64,000 bases of DNA from Bacteroidota bacterium (GTDB lineage: Bacteria > Bacteroidota > Bacteroidia > Chitinophagales > Chitinophagaceae), in assembly GCA_018267965.1 (NCBI GenBank), contig JAFDXK010000005.1, forward strand, positions 186,001 to 250,000, given 5' to 3'. Below are positions 28,309 to 35,479 of this stretch, in pieces. A model generated the notes under the pieces. It ran no database searches. It was given only the letters and a program-made list of their open reading frames with translations, and had not been told where the DNA came from. The position numbers and the translations under genes are program-made. How positions within the stretch are numbered: position 1 is the first letter of the stretch; each line of letters begins with the position of its first letter.

Positions 28309-29541
28309 ATGCGTACAGGGTTGCTGCTCTTATCTCTTTTCATTTATTTGAATCTTTCAGCACAGAATTACACTACCCAACATAAAATAGAAACAGTTAT
28401 TGCTCAACGTAGCATTTATCTAAATGGCGGTGCAAGGGCTTCAATGGGTGGAAAATCCAGGGTAACGATTCCTATTCAATTACCCAGAAATACTGTAAGA
28501 TGGTATTATAGTTTTTCAACAAGCCCGGGTGAAAGCGGAACAGACAATTTGAACCTTTTGGTTCAATTATCATCTATCGTCGTTGCACCTGCCGGAATAA
28601 CAAGGAATGCTTTGTCTAATATCCAAATACCTTCCGGTTCGGCAAGTATTGATGTGTATTTAATGGACCAGGTTAATGCAGATGCCTTTTTACGAAAAGT
28701 GGATAATGATGGAGGTACGTTTTATTATAATAGGGACGGTTCAGTATTTAATACCCGTCAAGCAGTAGTTTCGGTAAATTCAAACATCGGGAATCAATTG
28801 TATTTAGGATTAAAAAATCCCAGTATGATGGACGGTATCAATATTACTATTGAGGTTGTTGCCGAAGCAGCAGAAGAAGTATATCAAGACGAATGGGTGA
28901 GTGAAACTACAGATAAGGTTTTCGAAGACTGTGTGAATAATTTTAGTATCCATGATGCTGCACATGAACAAGTATGTAATTGTTTTAAAGACAAAATTGT
29001 CGCTAGTTATACTCCTTCATCTTTTAGCAATCTATCAAATAGTGATTTAAGCAAGCTTTATAACGACCTTGTTAAGAGTTGTGCAGAACAAAGTGGTAAT
29101 TCCGGAATCTTACAGAAAGACAAGCGTATCAAAGAGCTTGTTGAGTTCATTAAAGGACAAACTATCACAAAAGATTATTCTGGACAAGAGAAGTCACTTG
29201 TAGAATTAATTACGCTTGGTGTGGATGATTATCAAATATACAATTCCCTGGCCTATTGTCAACTTTGTTTAAAAAAATATGACGAGGCTAAAAAGAACCT
29301 GACTATTGGGCTTGGGAAAAATCCCACGGACCTTTTCCTTCTTGGTAACCTCGGCGACTATTATCTGTTAACCAACCAATATGATCAGGCAATTGAAATA
29401 TTCCGTCTACATAAAAATGAACGATTGGAAGATAAACGTCATTTTAAAGATGCAGTGGCGGATGATTTGAAAGAATTCGAAAGGTTGGGTATAACTAACG
29501 ATAGTTTTAATAAAGTAAGAAAGGAACTGCGGATTGAGTAA
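28309..29541 (+). CDS. Exported protein with C-terminal TPR repeats
   Basis: About 410 residues from the chosen start. The frame also has an ATG at 28291, but the promoter boxes end at 28286. From 28309 the signal peptide is compact (TGLLLLSLFIYLNLSAQ). Residues about 25-190 form a beta-rich domain of unknown family. About 195-270 has a Cys-containing helical part (VCNCFKDK). About 300-390 holds at least two TPR-like units (YNSLAYCQLCLKKYDEAKK, then LLGNLGDYYLLTNQYDQAI). TPRs bind proteins, so it is probably part of a periplasmic or outer-membrane complex. It has its own promoter and is not clearly connected with the defence operon before it. Confidence 0.8.
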   Translation: MRTGLLLLSLFIYLNLSAQNYTTQHKIETVIAQRSIYLNGGARASMGGKSRVTIPIQLPRNTVRWYYSFSTSPGESGTDNLNLLVQLSSIVVAPAGITRNALSNIQIPSGSASIDVYLMDQVNADAFLRKVDNDGGTFYYNRDGSVFNTRQAVVSVNSNIGNQLYLGLKNPSMMDGINITIEVVAEAAEEVYQDEWVSETTDKVFEDCVNNFSIHDAAHEQVCNCFKDKIVASYTPSSFSNLSNSDLSKLYNDLVKSCAEQSGNSGILQKDKRIKELVEFIKGQTITKDYSGQEKSLVELITLGVDDYQIYNSLAYCQLCLKKYDEAKKNLTIGLGKNPTDLFLLGNLGDYYLLTNQYDQAIEIFRLHKNERLEDKRHFKDAVADDLKEFERLGITNDSFNKVRKELRIE

Positions 29542-29933
29542 ATACAAATTAAAGTCCTTATTAACAAGTATGTCGCCTATTTACAGTGTAAGAGTATATT
29601 CATTTGTTATTCTGATGATAGCATTCAAGCGTGTTTTCTTTCTCTATTAAACAATAACTGCCAGTTTTGAAATTTGAGTTAATAGTTTAGTTATTAGAAG
29701 ATAAAACTATTTCCATTAACGGGTTTTAAAACTGCAACATATTATGCAATACTCTTATTCTGCTCGAATTTTGCTACAATGAAAATAGCCAAAAAACTAC
29801 CTATTTTTCTTATTATCAACAACTTATGTAAAATACTACAAAATGCTACTGAAATGCAAGCGAGAAATTTTTAACGGTTCGAAAAACTACTAATAATTAA
29901 TCATCAAATAATCTTACTACATATTTGCACATA

Positions 29934-29967
29934 ATATTAAAGGAGCCCTATTAGGCTCCTTTAATAT
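29934..29967. terminator. Strong bidirectional terminator
   Basis: A 14-bp perfect stem (ATATTAAAGGAGCC / GGCTCCTTTAATAT) with loop CTATTA. It can end transcripts of the TPR gene (plus) and the recombinase gene (minus). The rest of 29542-30039, apart from this and the inverted repeat at 30017, shows nothing I recognise. Confidence 0.8.
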
Positions 29968-30016
29968 GCTTACATTATAATTGTTACTACTTTTTCTAAA
30001 AGTTTAGAAACGAAGT

Positions 30017-30054
30017 GGTTTTCAGATAGTGACATGCTGTTAGATCTGAAAACC
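30017..30054. repeat. Inverted repeat at the 3' end of the serine recombinase gene, possible attachment site
   Basis: 11-bp perfect arms GGTTTTCAGAT (30017-30027) and ATCTGAAAACC (30044-30054) with 16 bases between. The right arm overlaps the last codons of the recombinase. Large serine recombinases act on short, imperfectly symmetrical sites that often lie next to their gene. A terminator role is less likely, because no T-run follows. Confidence 0.5.
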
Positions 30055-31698
30055 TAATCCCATACTATCTTTCAATGGAAAAATACGCCAGAAAAAATCC
30101 TTGAGTTGGTTCGATATTCGTTCGGTAGAGTCTACTAAATGAGAATGACAATAATTTTTATTAATACTATTGTCATTCTCTTCCATAGTAACCCTTGTCT
30201 GGTCTGCAATTAAAGTGAATATTGTATTCACACGTGAAGTTCGAAGTGCATTGTTTTCCTTGTTGTATTCCATTCCCTCTGGAAATGCTAGGTACTGTAA
30301 TCTTTGCTTATCTCTATAGCTGCTTGCAACCCACAACTGGCTTATATTTTCAGCAAGTTCCATGCCCTTTTCAACAGCTTTTTCGAGGTTCGAACTGGTA
30401 ATCATGCACTTTTCAATTTTCTGGCTTAACTCTTTTATCTCATTATGGAATTTGTCTCTATACTTTTGATATAATTCCCGTTCAATTTCGCCGCAAATAA
30501 ATCTCTCTTCTAGAGCTTCTATTTTGTTCTCTAACTTGGTGATTTGTGATTTGTAATTAGTTTCAATTTGAATCTGCTCTCCAAGCCTATTTGTGATTTT
30601 CTCCATGAGTATTTCCTTTAGACGTTCCTTTCCTTCTATATTGCATTCTATTTTTCTTAATTGGTCAAGAAACAGCTCATTTAGTTTTTTTGCACTAATA
30701 TTTACACAACTGCCTTTTGCTCTTGCTTTATAATAATAAATTCCTTTTTGCTGATAACCAGTCAATGGCGATTTCATTTTATCATCTACAACAAATGTCT
30801 TTAAGGGTAGTTCATCTATTTCAAATTGCTTAGATATCCCTTTTAGCAATGAGCTGTGTATTTTCCCGTTTGCCTTTAAAAACAGTTCTTTGGAGACAAT
30901 GGCCTTATGTCTTCCTTCGAAAAATTCTCCAGGTGTCAAAGAATGGGTTATTATCCCACAGTAAAATGGATTACTTAATATCCTAACAAAGCTTTTGTAG
31001 TTAATCTTACAGCCAAGTGCATTTAATTTTTCAACAATCTCCAAATTATTCAATTTCCCATCTGCCTTCCATCTGTAGGCCAATTTCATTTTTTCGCCAT
31101 CTTCATTAATAATATATTCATGTTTATTGGCTTTATCCTTTCTATTGATATTGGTGTACCCAAAAGGACATGCTCCTACCCAGTAACCCTGCCTTAACTG
31201 AGCGATCATACCTGTAATGGTCTTGTGTCGCCTTAATTCATTATCATAATTACCAAAAAGATATAGAATATTTCTTTGCAGTTTGCCTTCAGGGGTGGTA
31301 ACATCGAGTTCTTGGATAACAGACAAAACCTTTATTCCTAACTCCTGTAATTGTTCGCTTAAATACGACGCATTTTCACTTCTGGAGAATCGATCATAAG
31401 AATAAATAAGAATTGCTTCTATTCCTTTACTCTTCTTTACAAAAGAAAGCATTCTTTGAAATTCTTTTCTTTCATCTGTTTTGGCAGATTCATATGTTCC
31501 ACCAAAATAACTTTCTATCATATATCCATGCTTCTGTGCATATTTTTCACAAGCAATTCGTTGGGTTTCAAGACTAGTATTATGCAATGCTTGTTCTCTA
31601 CTAGAAACCCTGGTATAGATAACCACTTTTTTTGTAGTTCGCCATTGATTTTCCTTTGGTGACTTGACGAACTCTTTAAATAAGTCCTTTTGTGCCAT
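30040..31698 (-). CDS. Large serine recombinase
   Basis: A 552-residue protein. Residues 22-165 are the resolvase catalytic domain: IYTRVSSREQ with the nucleophile Ser 32 and conserved Arg 30, and IYSYDRFSRS further on. Residues about 170-290 form the recombinase domain (YWVGACPFGYTN; FVRILSNPFYCGI). The region after that corresponds to the zinc ribbon, but only one of the four usual Cys remains (KSPLTGYQQKGIYYYKAR, then GSC). A coiled coil covers about 375-440. The family integrates or excises mobile elements using a Ser-DNA link. A 49-residue ORF ends three bases before its start, so the two are probably co-transcribed. An 11-bp inverted repeat overlaps its 3' end. Confidence 0.9.
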   Translation of the reverse strand: MAQKDLFKEFVKSPKENQWRTTKKVVIYTRVSSREQALHNTSLETQRIACEKYAQKHGYMIESYFGGTYESAKTDERKEFQRMLSFVKKSKGIEAILIYSYDRFSRSENASYLSEQLQELGIKVLSVIQELDVTTPEGKLQRNILYLFGNYDNELRRHKTITGMIAQLRQGYWVGACPFGYTNINRKDKANKHEYIINEDGEKMKLAYRWKADGKLNNLEIVEKLNALGCKINYKSFVRILSNPFYCGIITHSLTPGEFFEGRHKAIVSKELFLKANGKIHSSLLKGISKQFEIDELPLKTFVVDDKMKSPLTGYQQKGIYYYKARAKGSCVNISAKKLNELFLDQLRKIECNIEGKERLKEILMEKITNRLGEQIQIETNYKSQITKLENKIEALEERFICGEIERELYQKYRDKFHNEIKELSQKIEKCMITSSNLEKAVEKGMELAENISQLWVASSYRDKQRLQYLAFPEGMEYNKENNALRTSRVNTIFTLIADQTRVTMEENDNSINKNYCHSHLVDSTERISNQLKDFFWRIFPLKDSMGLGFQI

Positions 31699-31701
31699 AA
31701 G

Positions 31702-31851
31702 CTATTCTTTTAATAAAATATTACATATAATATCCGCCAATTCATGCAATTGCGTTTCCTTATCAATTACTTTAGGATTGACTTTATTATCTTTTGATTT
31801 CCTTACTGTTTTTCCTTTAATATTTTTTTCTACATGCTTTGTTTTTTTCAT
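31702..31851 (-). CDS. Small basic protein upstream of the recombinase
   Basis: A 49-residue frame: MKKTKHVEKNIKGKTVRKSK, then an acidic/helical end (ETQLHELADII...LLKE). It ends 3 bases before the recombinase ATG, which suggests coupled translation. The basic N-terminal half and helical C-terminal half would suit a DNA-binding helper, such as a directionality factor, but nothing proves this. It is too short for family assignment. Confidence 0.55.
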   Translation of the reverse strand: MKKTKHVEKNIKGKTVRKSKDNKVNPKVIDKETQLHELADIICNILLKE

Positions 31852-31929
31852 TGTTTAAATCCGTAATAAACCTCCCGGTCGTCTACCTCTTAGGTTCGGA
31901 TTTCAAATTGATCTGGCTTATCCAGTATC

Positions 31930-32868
31930 TTATAGTTTTTGAGTAATCGTTTCATCTATTTTTACTATTCTACCATCCACAGCCAATATCTCAATACTTT
32001 TGTAATCTCCCTTACTAAGAATATTAGAAATACTCTTTAAGGTGCGTTCATCTGCCTCTTTTTTATTTAAATAAAAATGACTCATTTTATTATTCTCCAA
32101 TTTCACTGTTACCTTTCGATATAACCCCGATCGTATATTATGTAGTAGTAATTTCTCTTGTTCAGACAAAAACATCATATATTCATCCGAAGATTCAATA
32201 ATTTTTTCTTTATAAACAATATCTCTTGTTATCCTCCATAAGTTCAATGTGGTATATGAGCGTTTGACTAGTTCTTTTATAGCCTCTTCATTTCCATTTT
32301 CTACATCCGACTGTGGTTTTCTAAATGAAATCGGATAAACCTTTCCTTCTTCGTCCAGGATAATACTTATCGGTATTTGCTCAAAGAGAATTAAATAAAT
32401 CATAATTGCAAACGGTGAAAACTGCGTTATTTCCATCATAGCAGCTATGCCTTTTTCTTTATTATCATCAGGGAGTTCTCTCGCAAGAACTGCTATTTCT
32501 TCGGAATCTTTAAAATGCCCTTTGGCCTCATCAACTTGTTTTATTATTGAGGAAGGATCAAGTGTAAATAATGCTTCTTTAATTATTTTAATCTTTTCAA
32601 GACTAATACCTAATTCCCTGTATTTATAAATACATTTCAGCCATACATATTCAAAAAAACTAAACCTCCTCCATCCCAGCTCATTAAACGCGTAAGGCAA
32701 CAGGCCTTTTTTATCCCAATGATTTAATATTCTTCTATTAATACCGACATCACCTATATAGTACTTACGCTCGACAAAAGCCATCCCTATTTCATACAGA
32801 GCTTTGGGATTTTCCCTTCCAATCTCCAATATGGTTTCCAAAGAAATATTTATCTCATGTATTTCCAT
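31930..32868 (-). CDS. MerR-type transcription regulator with a long C-terminal domain
   Basis: About 312 residues from the Met at 32868; the open frame extends upstream to 32994 but this would overlap the divergent gene. Residues about 30-105 match a MerR DNA-binding domain: YYIGDVGINRRILNHWDKKG, then LGWRRFSFFEYVWLK and LGISLEKIKIIKE, with the helix-turn-helix and wing. The C-terminal 200 residues have no known effector domain. It lies 78 bases upstream of the small ORF and recombinase on the same strand. It is divergent from the zinc-finger gene across a 46-base gap holding a dyad. It probably controls one or both sides. Confidence 0.75.
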   Translation of the reverse strand: MEIHEINISLETILEIGRENPKALYEIGMAFVERKYYIGDVGINRRILNHWDKKGLLPYAFNELGWRRFSFFEYVWLKCIYKYRELGISLEKIKIIKEALFTLDPSSIIKQVDEAKGHFKDSEEIAVLARELPDDNKEKGIAAMMEITQFSPFAIMIYLILFEQIPISIILDEEGKVYPISFRKPQSDVENGNEEAIKELVKRSYTTLNLWRITRDIVYKEKIIESSDEYMMFLSEQEKLLLHNIRSGLYRKVTVKLENNKMSHFYLNKKEADERTLKSISNILSKGDYKSIEILAVDGRIVKIDETITQKL

Positions 32869-32889
32869 AAAATAATTATATATTCGTCC

Positions 32890-32908
32890 AACAAATGTAA
32901 CGTTTGTT
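32890..32908. promoter_or_regulatory. Dyad operator between the MerR gene and the zinc-finger gene
   Basis: AACAAA (32890-32895) and TTTGTT (32903-32908), 7 bases apart, within a 46-base gap between divergent genes. This is a reasonable binding site for the MerR-type regulator. Confidence 0.45.
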
Positions 32909-32914
32909 TTCTTT

Positions 32915-33298
32915 ATGCCAACCTTTATTGAAAAAAATTGTGCGTATTGTAGCAAAATCGTGAAAGCCGGGTGGGCTGATAAGCGCTTTTGCAATACGGT
33001 TTGCAGAAGTGCTCATCATAATAATTCTAATCAGGAAATAAAAAAGGAACTCTATAGAAATGCTGCTGTCATCAAAAAAAATGAATTATTACTCCGGGAT
33101 TTCTTTGAGATAAATAAAACTAAGGATGTCGATCGTAGAACCGTTTTAGATTTAGGTATTGATGCCAAGTATTACTCCAAAAGAATTTTCTCTGCTCATA
33201 AAAAACTTGAAATAATACAAATGGTCCAAATGTGTATTGTAATTATAGAAGATAACAATTTTCAAATCTTACCTTATGAATCAGCCTGTAATTTATAA
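32915..33298 (+). CDS. Small zinc-ribbon protein
   Basis: A 127-residue protein. Residues 1-32 have CAYCSKIVKAG and RFCNTVCRSAHHNN: two Cys pairs in a DUF2116-like zinc ribbon. The rest is helical and charged (IKKELYRNAAVIKKNELLLR). It is divergent from the MerR-type gene, and its 3' end overlaps the small membrane protein gene by 23 bases. Proteins of this kind are often found in Bacteroidota next to mobile or regulatory genes; the role is unknown. Confidence 0.75.
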   Translation: MPTFIEKNCAYCSKIVKAGWADKRFCNTVCRSAHHNNSNQEIKKELYRNAAVIKKNELLLRDFFEINKTKDVDRRTVLDLGIDAKYYSKRIFSAHKKLEIIQMVQMCIVIIEDNNFQILPYESACNL

Positions 33299-33434
33299 TC
33301 CGTTATATACTGAACAATATCAAAAGGCTCCAGAAAAGGAATTTCCTTTATTATTGGTGGTTTCTTTAGCTTTACTTGGCATAATTGGTGTTGCCATCCT
33401 TTTAGAAACAAAGAATATTGTGCAAAAAACATAA
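33276..33434 (+). CDS. Small single-pass membrane protein
   Basis: A 52-residue frame with an ATG at 33276 inside the end of the zinc-ribbon gene. A polar N-terminal part (MNQPVIYNPLYTEQYQKAP) is followed by one membrane segment (PLLLVVSLALLGIIGVAIL) and a short basic tail. The clean hydrophobic block and overlap with the upstream gene favour a real gene. Function unknown. Confidence 0.55.
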   Translation: MNQPVIYNPLYTEQYQKAPEKEFPLLLVVSLALLGIIGVAILLETKNIVQKT

Positions 33435-33465
33435 ACCCTGATAAAGAAAATCCTTCTTAGGGAGC

Positions 33466-33495
33466 CGTTTATAAACGTTTACAAACGATTACAAC
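33466..33495. repeat. Three 10-bp direct repeats
   Basis: CGTTTATAAA, CGTTTACAAA and CGATTACAAC, end to end. The exact 10-base spacing would put all three on the same face of the helix. They may be a binding site for a regulator or recombinase. Confidence 0.4.
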
Positions 33496-33754
33496 AGACC
33501 AATAGCTAAATAAAAACTTTTATTCGTTTGTATTTTATAATCCCATGAGATATCACCTACAAATAAAGGTTGCGCTTGAACATTTCAAAGACAAACCTGC
33601 CATTAACCCTATTGAATGACGGCAACATGGATAAAAGGTTAAATAATGTAATAAATGCGCTAATGTTATTAATTTTACTTTCAATCAAACTTGATAATAT
33701 TCGATAACAACAGATGAATTAAAAAACGCGATAAATGTATCGTAGCACATAGTT

Positions 33755-33885
33755 GCTGTTCTAAATCTGGAAAATTTTAACAACTCATGCAATGTGTGGA
33801 CTTACGGTACGCCCGATAAGGGCGTAGCTGTGTCTATTGCATGAGTGGGCTTTCCAGAGCCTTGAGCAGCATTAGAATTTCAGTT
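33755..33885 (+). ncRNA. Nested long hairpin, possible structured RNA
   Basis: Nested complementary arms: an outer weak arm near 33756/33868 (GCTG with CAGC); TCTGGAAA (33766-33773) with TTTCCAGA (33851-33858); ACTCATGCAAT (33783-33793) with ATTGCATGAGT (33836-33846); and TACGCCC (33808-33814) with GGGCGTA (33820-33826). The result is one 130-base rod with an internal loop, and a T-rich stretch (CTCTTTTTATTT) follows. I cannot match it to a known RNA class; a 6S-like RNA, a leader of the next gene or a recombination site are all possible. Confidence 0.4.
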
Positions 33886-33926
33886 ACGCCTCTTTTTATT
33901 TATTAAACATAAAACAGCTTTGACAG

Positions 33927-34505
33927 ATGAAAAAGATTATAATCATTTTACTATTATTTATTTGCTTAACAGCTAAAGCGCGTATTCGTTTTGTTGAAAC
34001 AACCAATCAGCGTTACAAGTCTACAGACTGGCACAAGGTGATTGTATATTTAAAACAAGATGAAATTCCTGCCAGTGCGATTAGAATTGGTATGATGTTC
34101 TGTGAAGCTGAAAGTCCTAAAGAAATGTACAAGCTATACATAAAAGCTAAAAAATTAGCTTCGGATTATGGTGCCACAGGGATATACATGCTCTTAGATA
34201 AAGACAACGATGTATTAGACAGCCGCACTATTGATACGCAGGAAAAAAGGTATAATGTAGAAAAAGGAAAGGACTTCAGGAACAAAATCACTATGGTTGC
34301 AGTGCGGTTATTGCAATCTACTGCAAGCGACTCAACAACTAGCATTTCTATAGATGACATTGTCATGTTTAAAGACGAGGATGGGAAAATAAAAAAAGGC
34401 CGCGTTCTTGCAATTAATAGCAGCACTCATACTGCAATCATTTCACTTTCCAAGTTTGGCGGAAAGGTTGAAAAAGCCATTTCCACGCTATCAAAATCGG
34501 AATAA
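33927..34505 (+). CDS. Exported protein of unknown function
   Basis: A 192-residue protein with a signal peptide (IIIILLLFICLTAKA). The mature part begins with an alpha/beta region (TDWHKVIVYLKQDEIPASAI; KKLASDYGATGIYMLLD) like small domains of Bacteroidota that start with a short conserved YKSTDW. The last 50 residues look like a Tudor- or SH3-like barrel (VMFKDEDGKIKKGRVLAIN). I do not recognise the family. It stands alone, about 80 bases after the long hairpin, which may be its leader. Confidence 0.7.
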   Translation: MKKIIIILLLFICLTAKARIRFVETTNQRYKSTDWHKVIVYLKQDEIPASAIRIGMMFCEAESPKEMYKLYIKAKKLASDYGATGIYMLLDKDNDVLDSRTIDTQEKRYNVEKGKDFRNKITMVAVRLLQSTASDSTTSISIDDIVMFKDEDGKIKKGRVLAINSSTHTAIISLSKFGGKVEKAISTLSKSE

Positions 34506-34985
34506 TGTACGCCTTCTTCGTATATATCGACTTTACGCTGATTTTTTTGTCGTGCCCAATTTCTGATGATACACAATATTACTCATAGGGTCTAATGAAA
34601 TAGCTGGTGTCTGCATTAGAATGAAGAAACTAAATACAGATAAAAATTACCAGACAAACTTTACACATCTGGATTAAAGATCGCATACTAAAGCAGTACA
34701 AAATAAAATTACGAGTTTTCTTTTTATGGAATGATATTGAGAAATTAATTCAAGCTGAAAAATGAAATGCATATCATGTAGCCATAAGCAGTAGCTGGCA
34801 ACGTGGACCAAACTTTACGCTACTATACCTTACGCAAATGAAAAGGTATGAATTTGTTATTAAGATGGTTACTGTGAAATATACAATGCTTACCTAAAAC
34901 AAAGAAAGGTAGCATTAGCTAATCTTCTCTATTTTTACTTTATTGTATTTTTGCTTTCTGATACTTACATATCTGAGACACTACC
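34506..34985. other. Intergenic region between convergent genes
   Basis: About 480 AT-rich bases between two convergent genes. I see no ORF of convincing length. A fragment MKCISCSHKQ at about 34762 recalls the zinc ribbon of an insertion-sequence protein but is stopped at once. No clear terminator hairpin was found. Confidence 0.5.
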
Positions 34986-35468
34986 CTATTCAACAGCTTG
35001 TTGATAATAACAATTTCTTAAAATCCCTTTATTATACTCCATTAGTATCCAACCTATCCAGCCGGAATCTCTACAAAAAACAGTTGCTTGTACATAAAAA
35101 TAGCGACTATGCTTAACAGGTTCCCTTATTACTATTTCTAAATCACCTAAATTAATATTCTTTTTTTCGTAGCTATTATTGAAAAGCTCTAAACTGTCAT
35201 TCTCCTTTGTTTTTAATAGGGATACATTTATATAGTTTTTTTGAGGAAATTTATTTATTATAAACAAATCAGACTTTACATTTATATACTTATAATAAAC
35301 ATTTTTTGAATGACCTTCCAAAAAGACCTTAATAACATATATATCTTTAAAAACCCCCAAATTACTAGTGATTAAATTCAATGTTTGATTTTGAATAATT
35401 ATATCACGCTGAGCTAATACCGTTAATGATGAATTAACGATAAATAAAAATGCTAATATCCATTTCAT
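34986..35468 (-). CDS. Exported protein, probable immunity partner of the second RHS protein
   Basis: A 160-residue protein with a signal peptide (WILAFLFIVNSSLTVLAQ). The mature domain is beta-rich with many Tyr and Asn; no motif is recognised. It starts 11 bases after the stop of the 2319-residue RHS gene. This is the same place as the exported protein after the first RHS gene, although the two proteins are not obviously similar, as expected for immunity proteins matched to different tips. If the zinc-peptidase tip acts in the periplasm, an exported immunity protein would be needed. The role rests on position. Confidence 0.65.
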   Translation of the reverse strand: MKWILAFLFIVNSSLTVLAQRDIIIQNQTLNLITSNLGVFKDIYVIKVFLEGHSKNVYYKYINVKSDLFIINKFPQKNYINVSLLKTKENDSLELFNNSYEKKNINLGDLEIVIREPVKHSRYFYVQATVFCRDSGWIGWILMEYNKGILRNCYYQQAVE

Positions 35469-35479
35469 ACTATCTAATT

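Noticed and set aside
32869..32994. Upstream extension of the MerR-type gene
   Set aside because: It would overlap the divergent zinc-ribbon gene and add sequence unlike the family; the Met at 32868 gives a normal start.
33755..33885. Integron attC site
   Set aside because: It is a long folded site of suitable length, but the end boxes do not match RYYYAAC/GTTRRRY, and no tyrosine-type integron integrase is seen.
34740..34860. Second transposase fragment
   Set aside because: MKCISCSHKQ resembles a zinc-ribbon start but stops at once, and the following sequence in other frames does not continue any known transposase.
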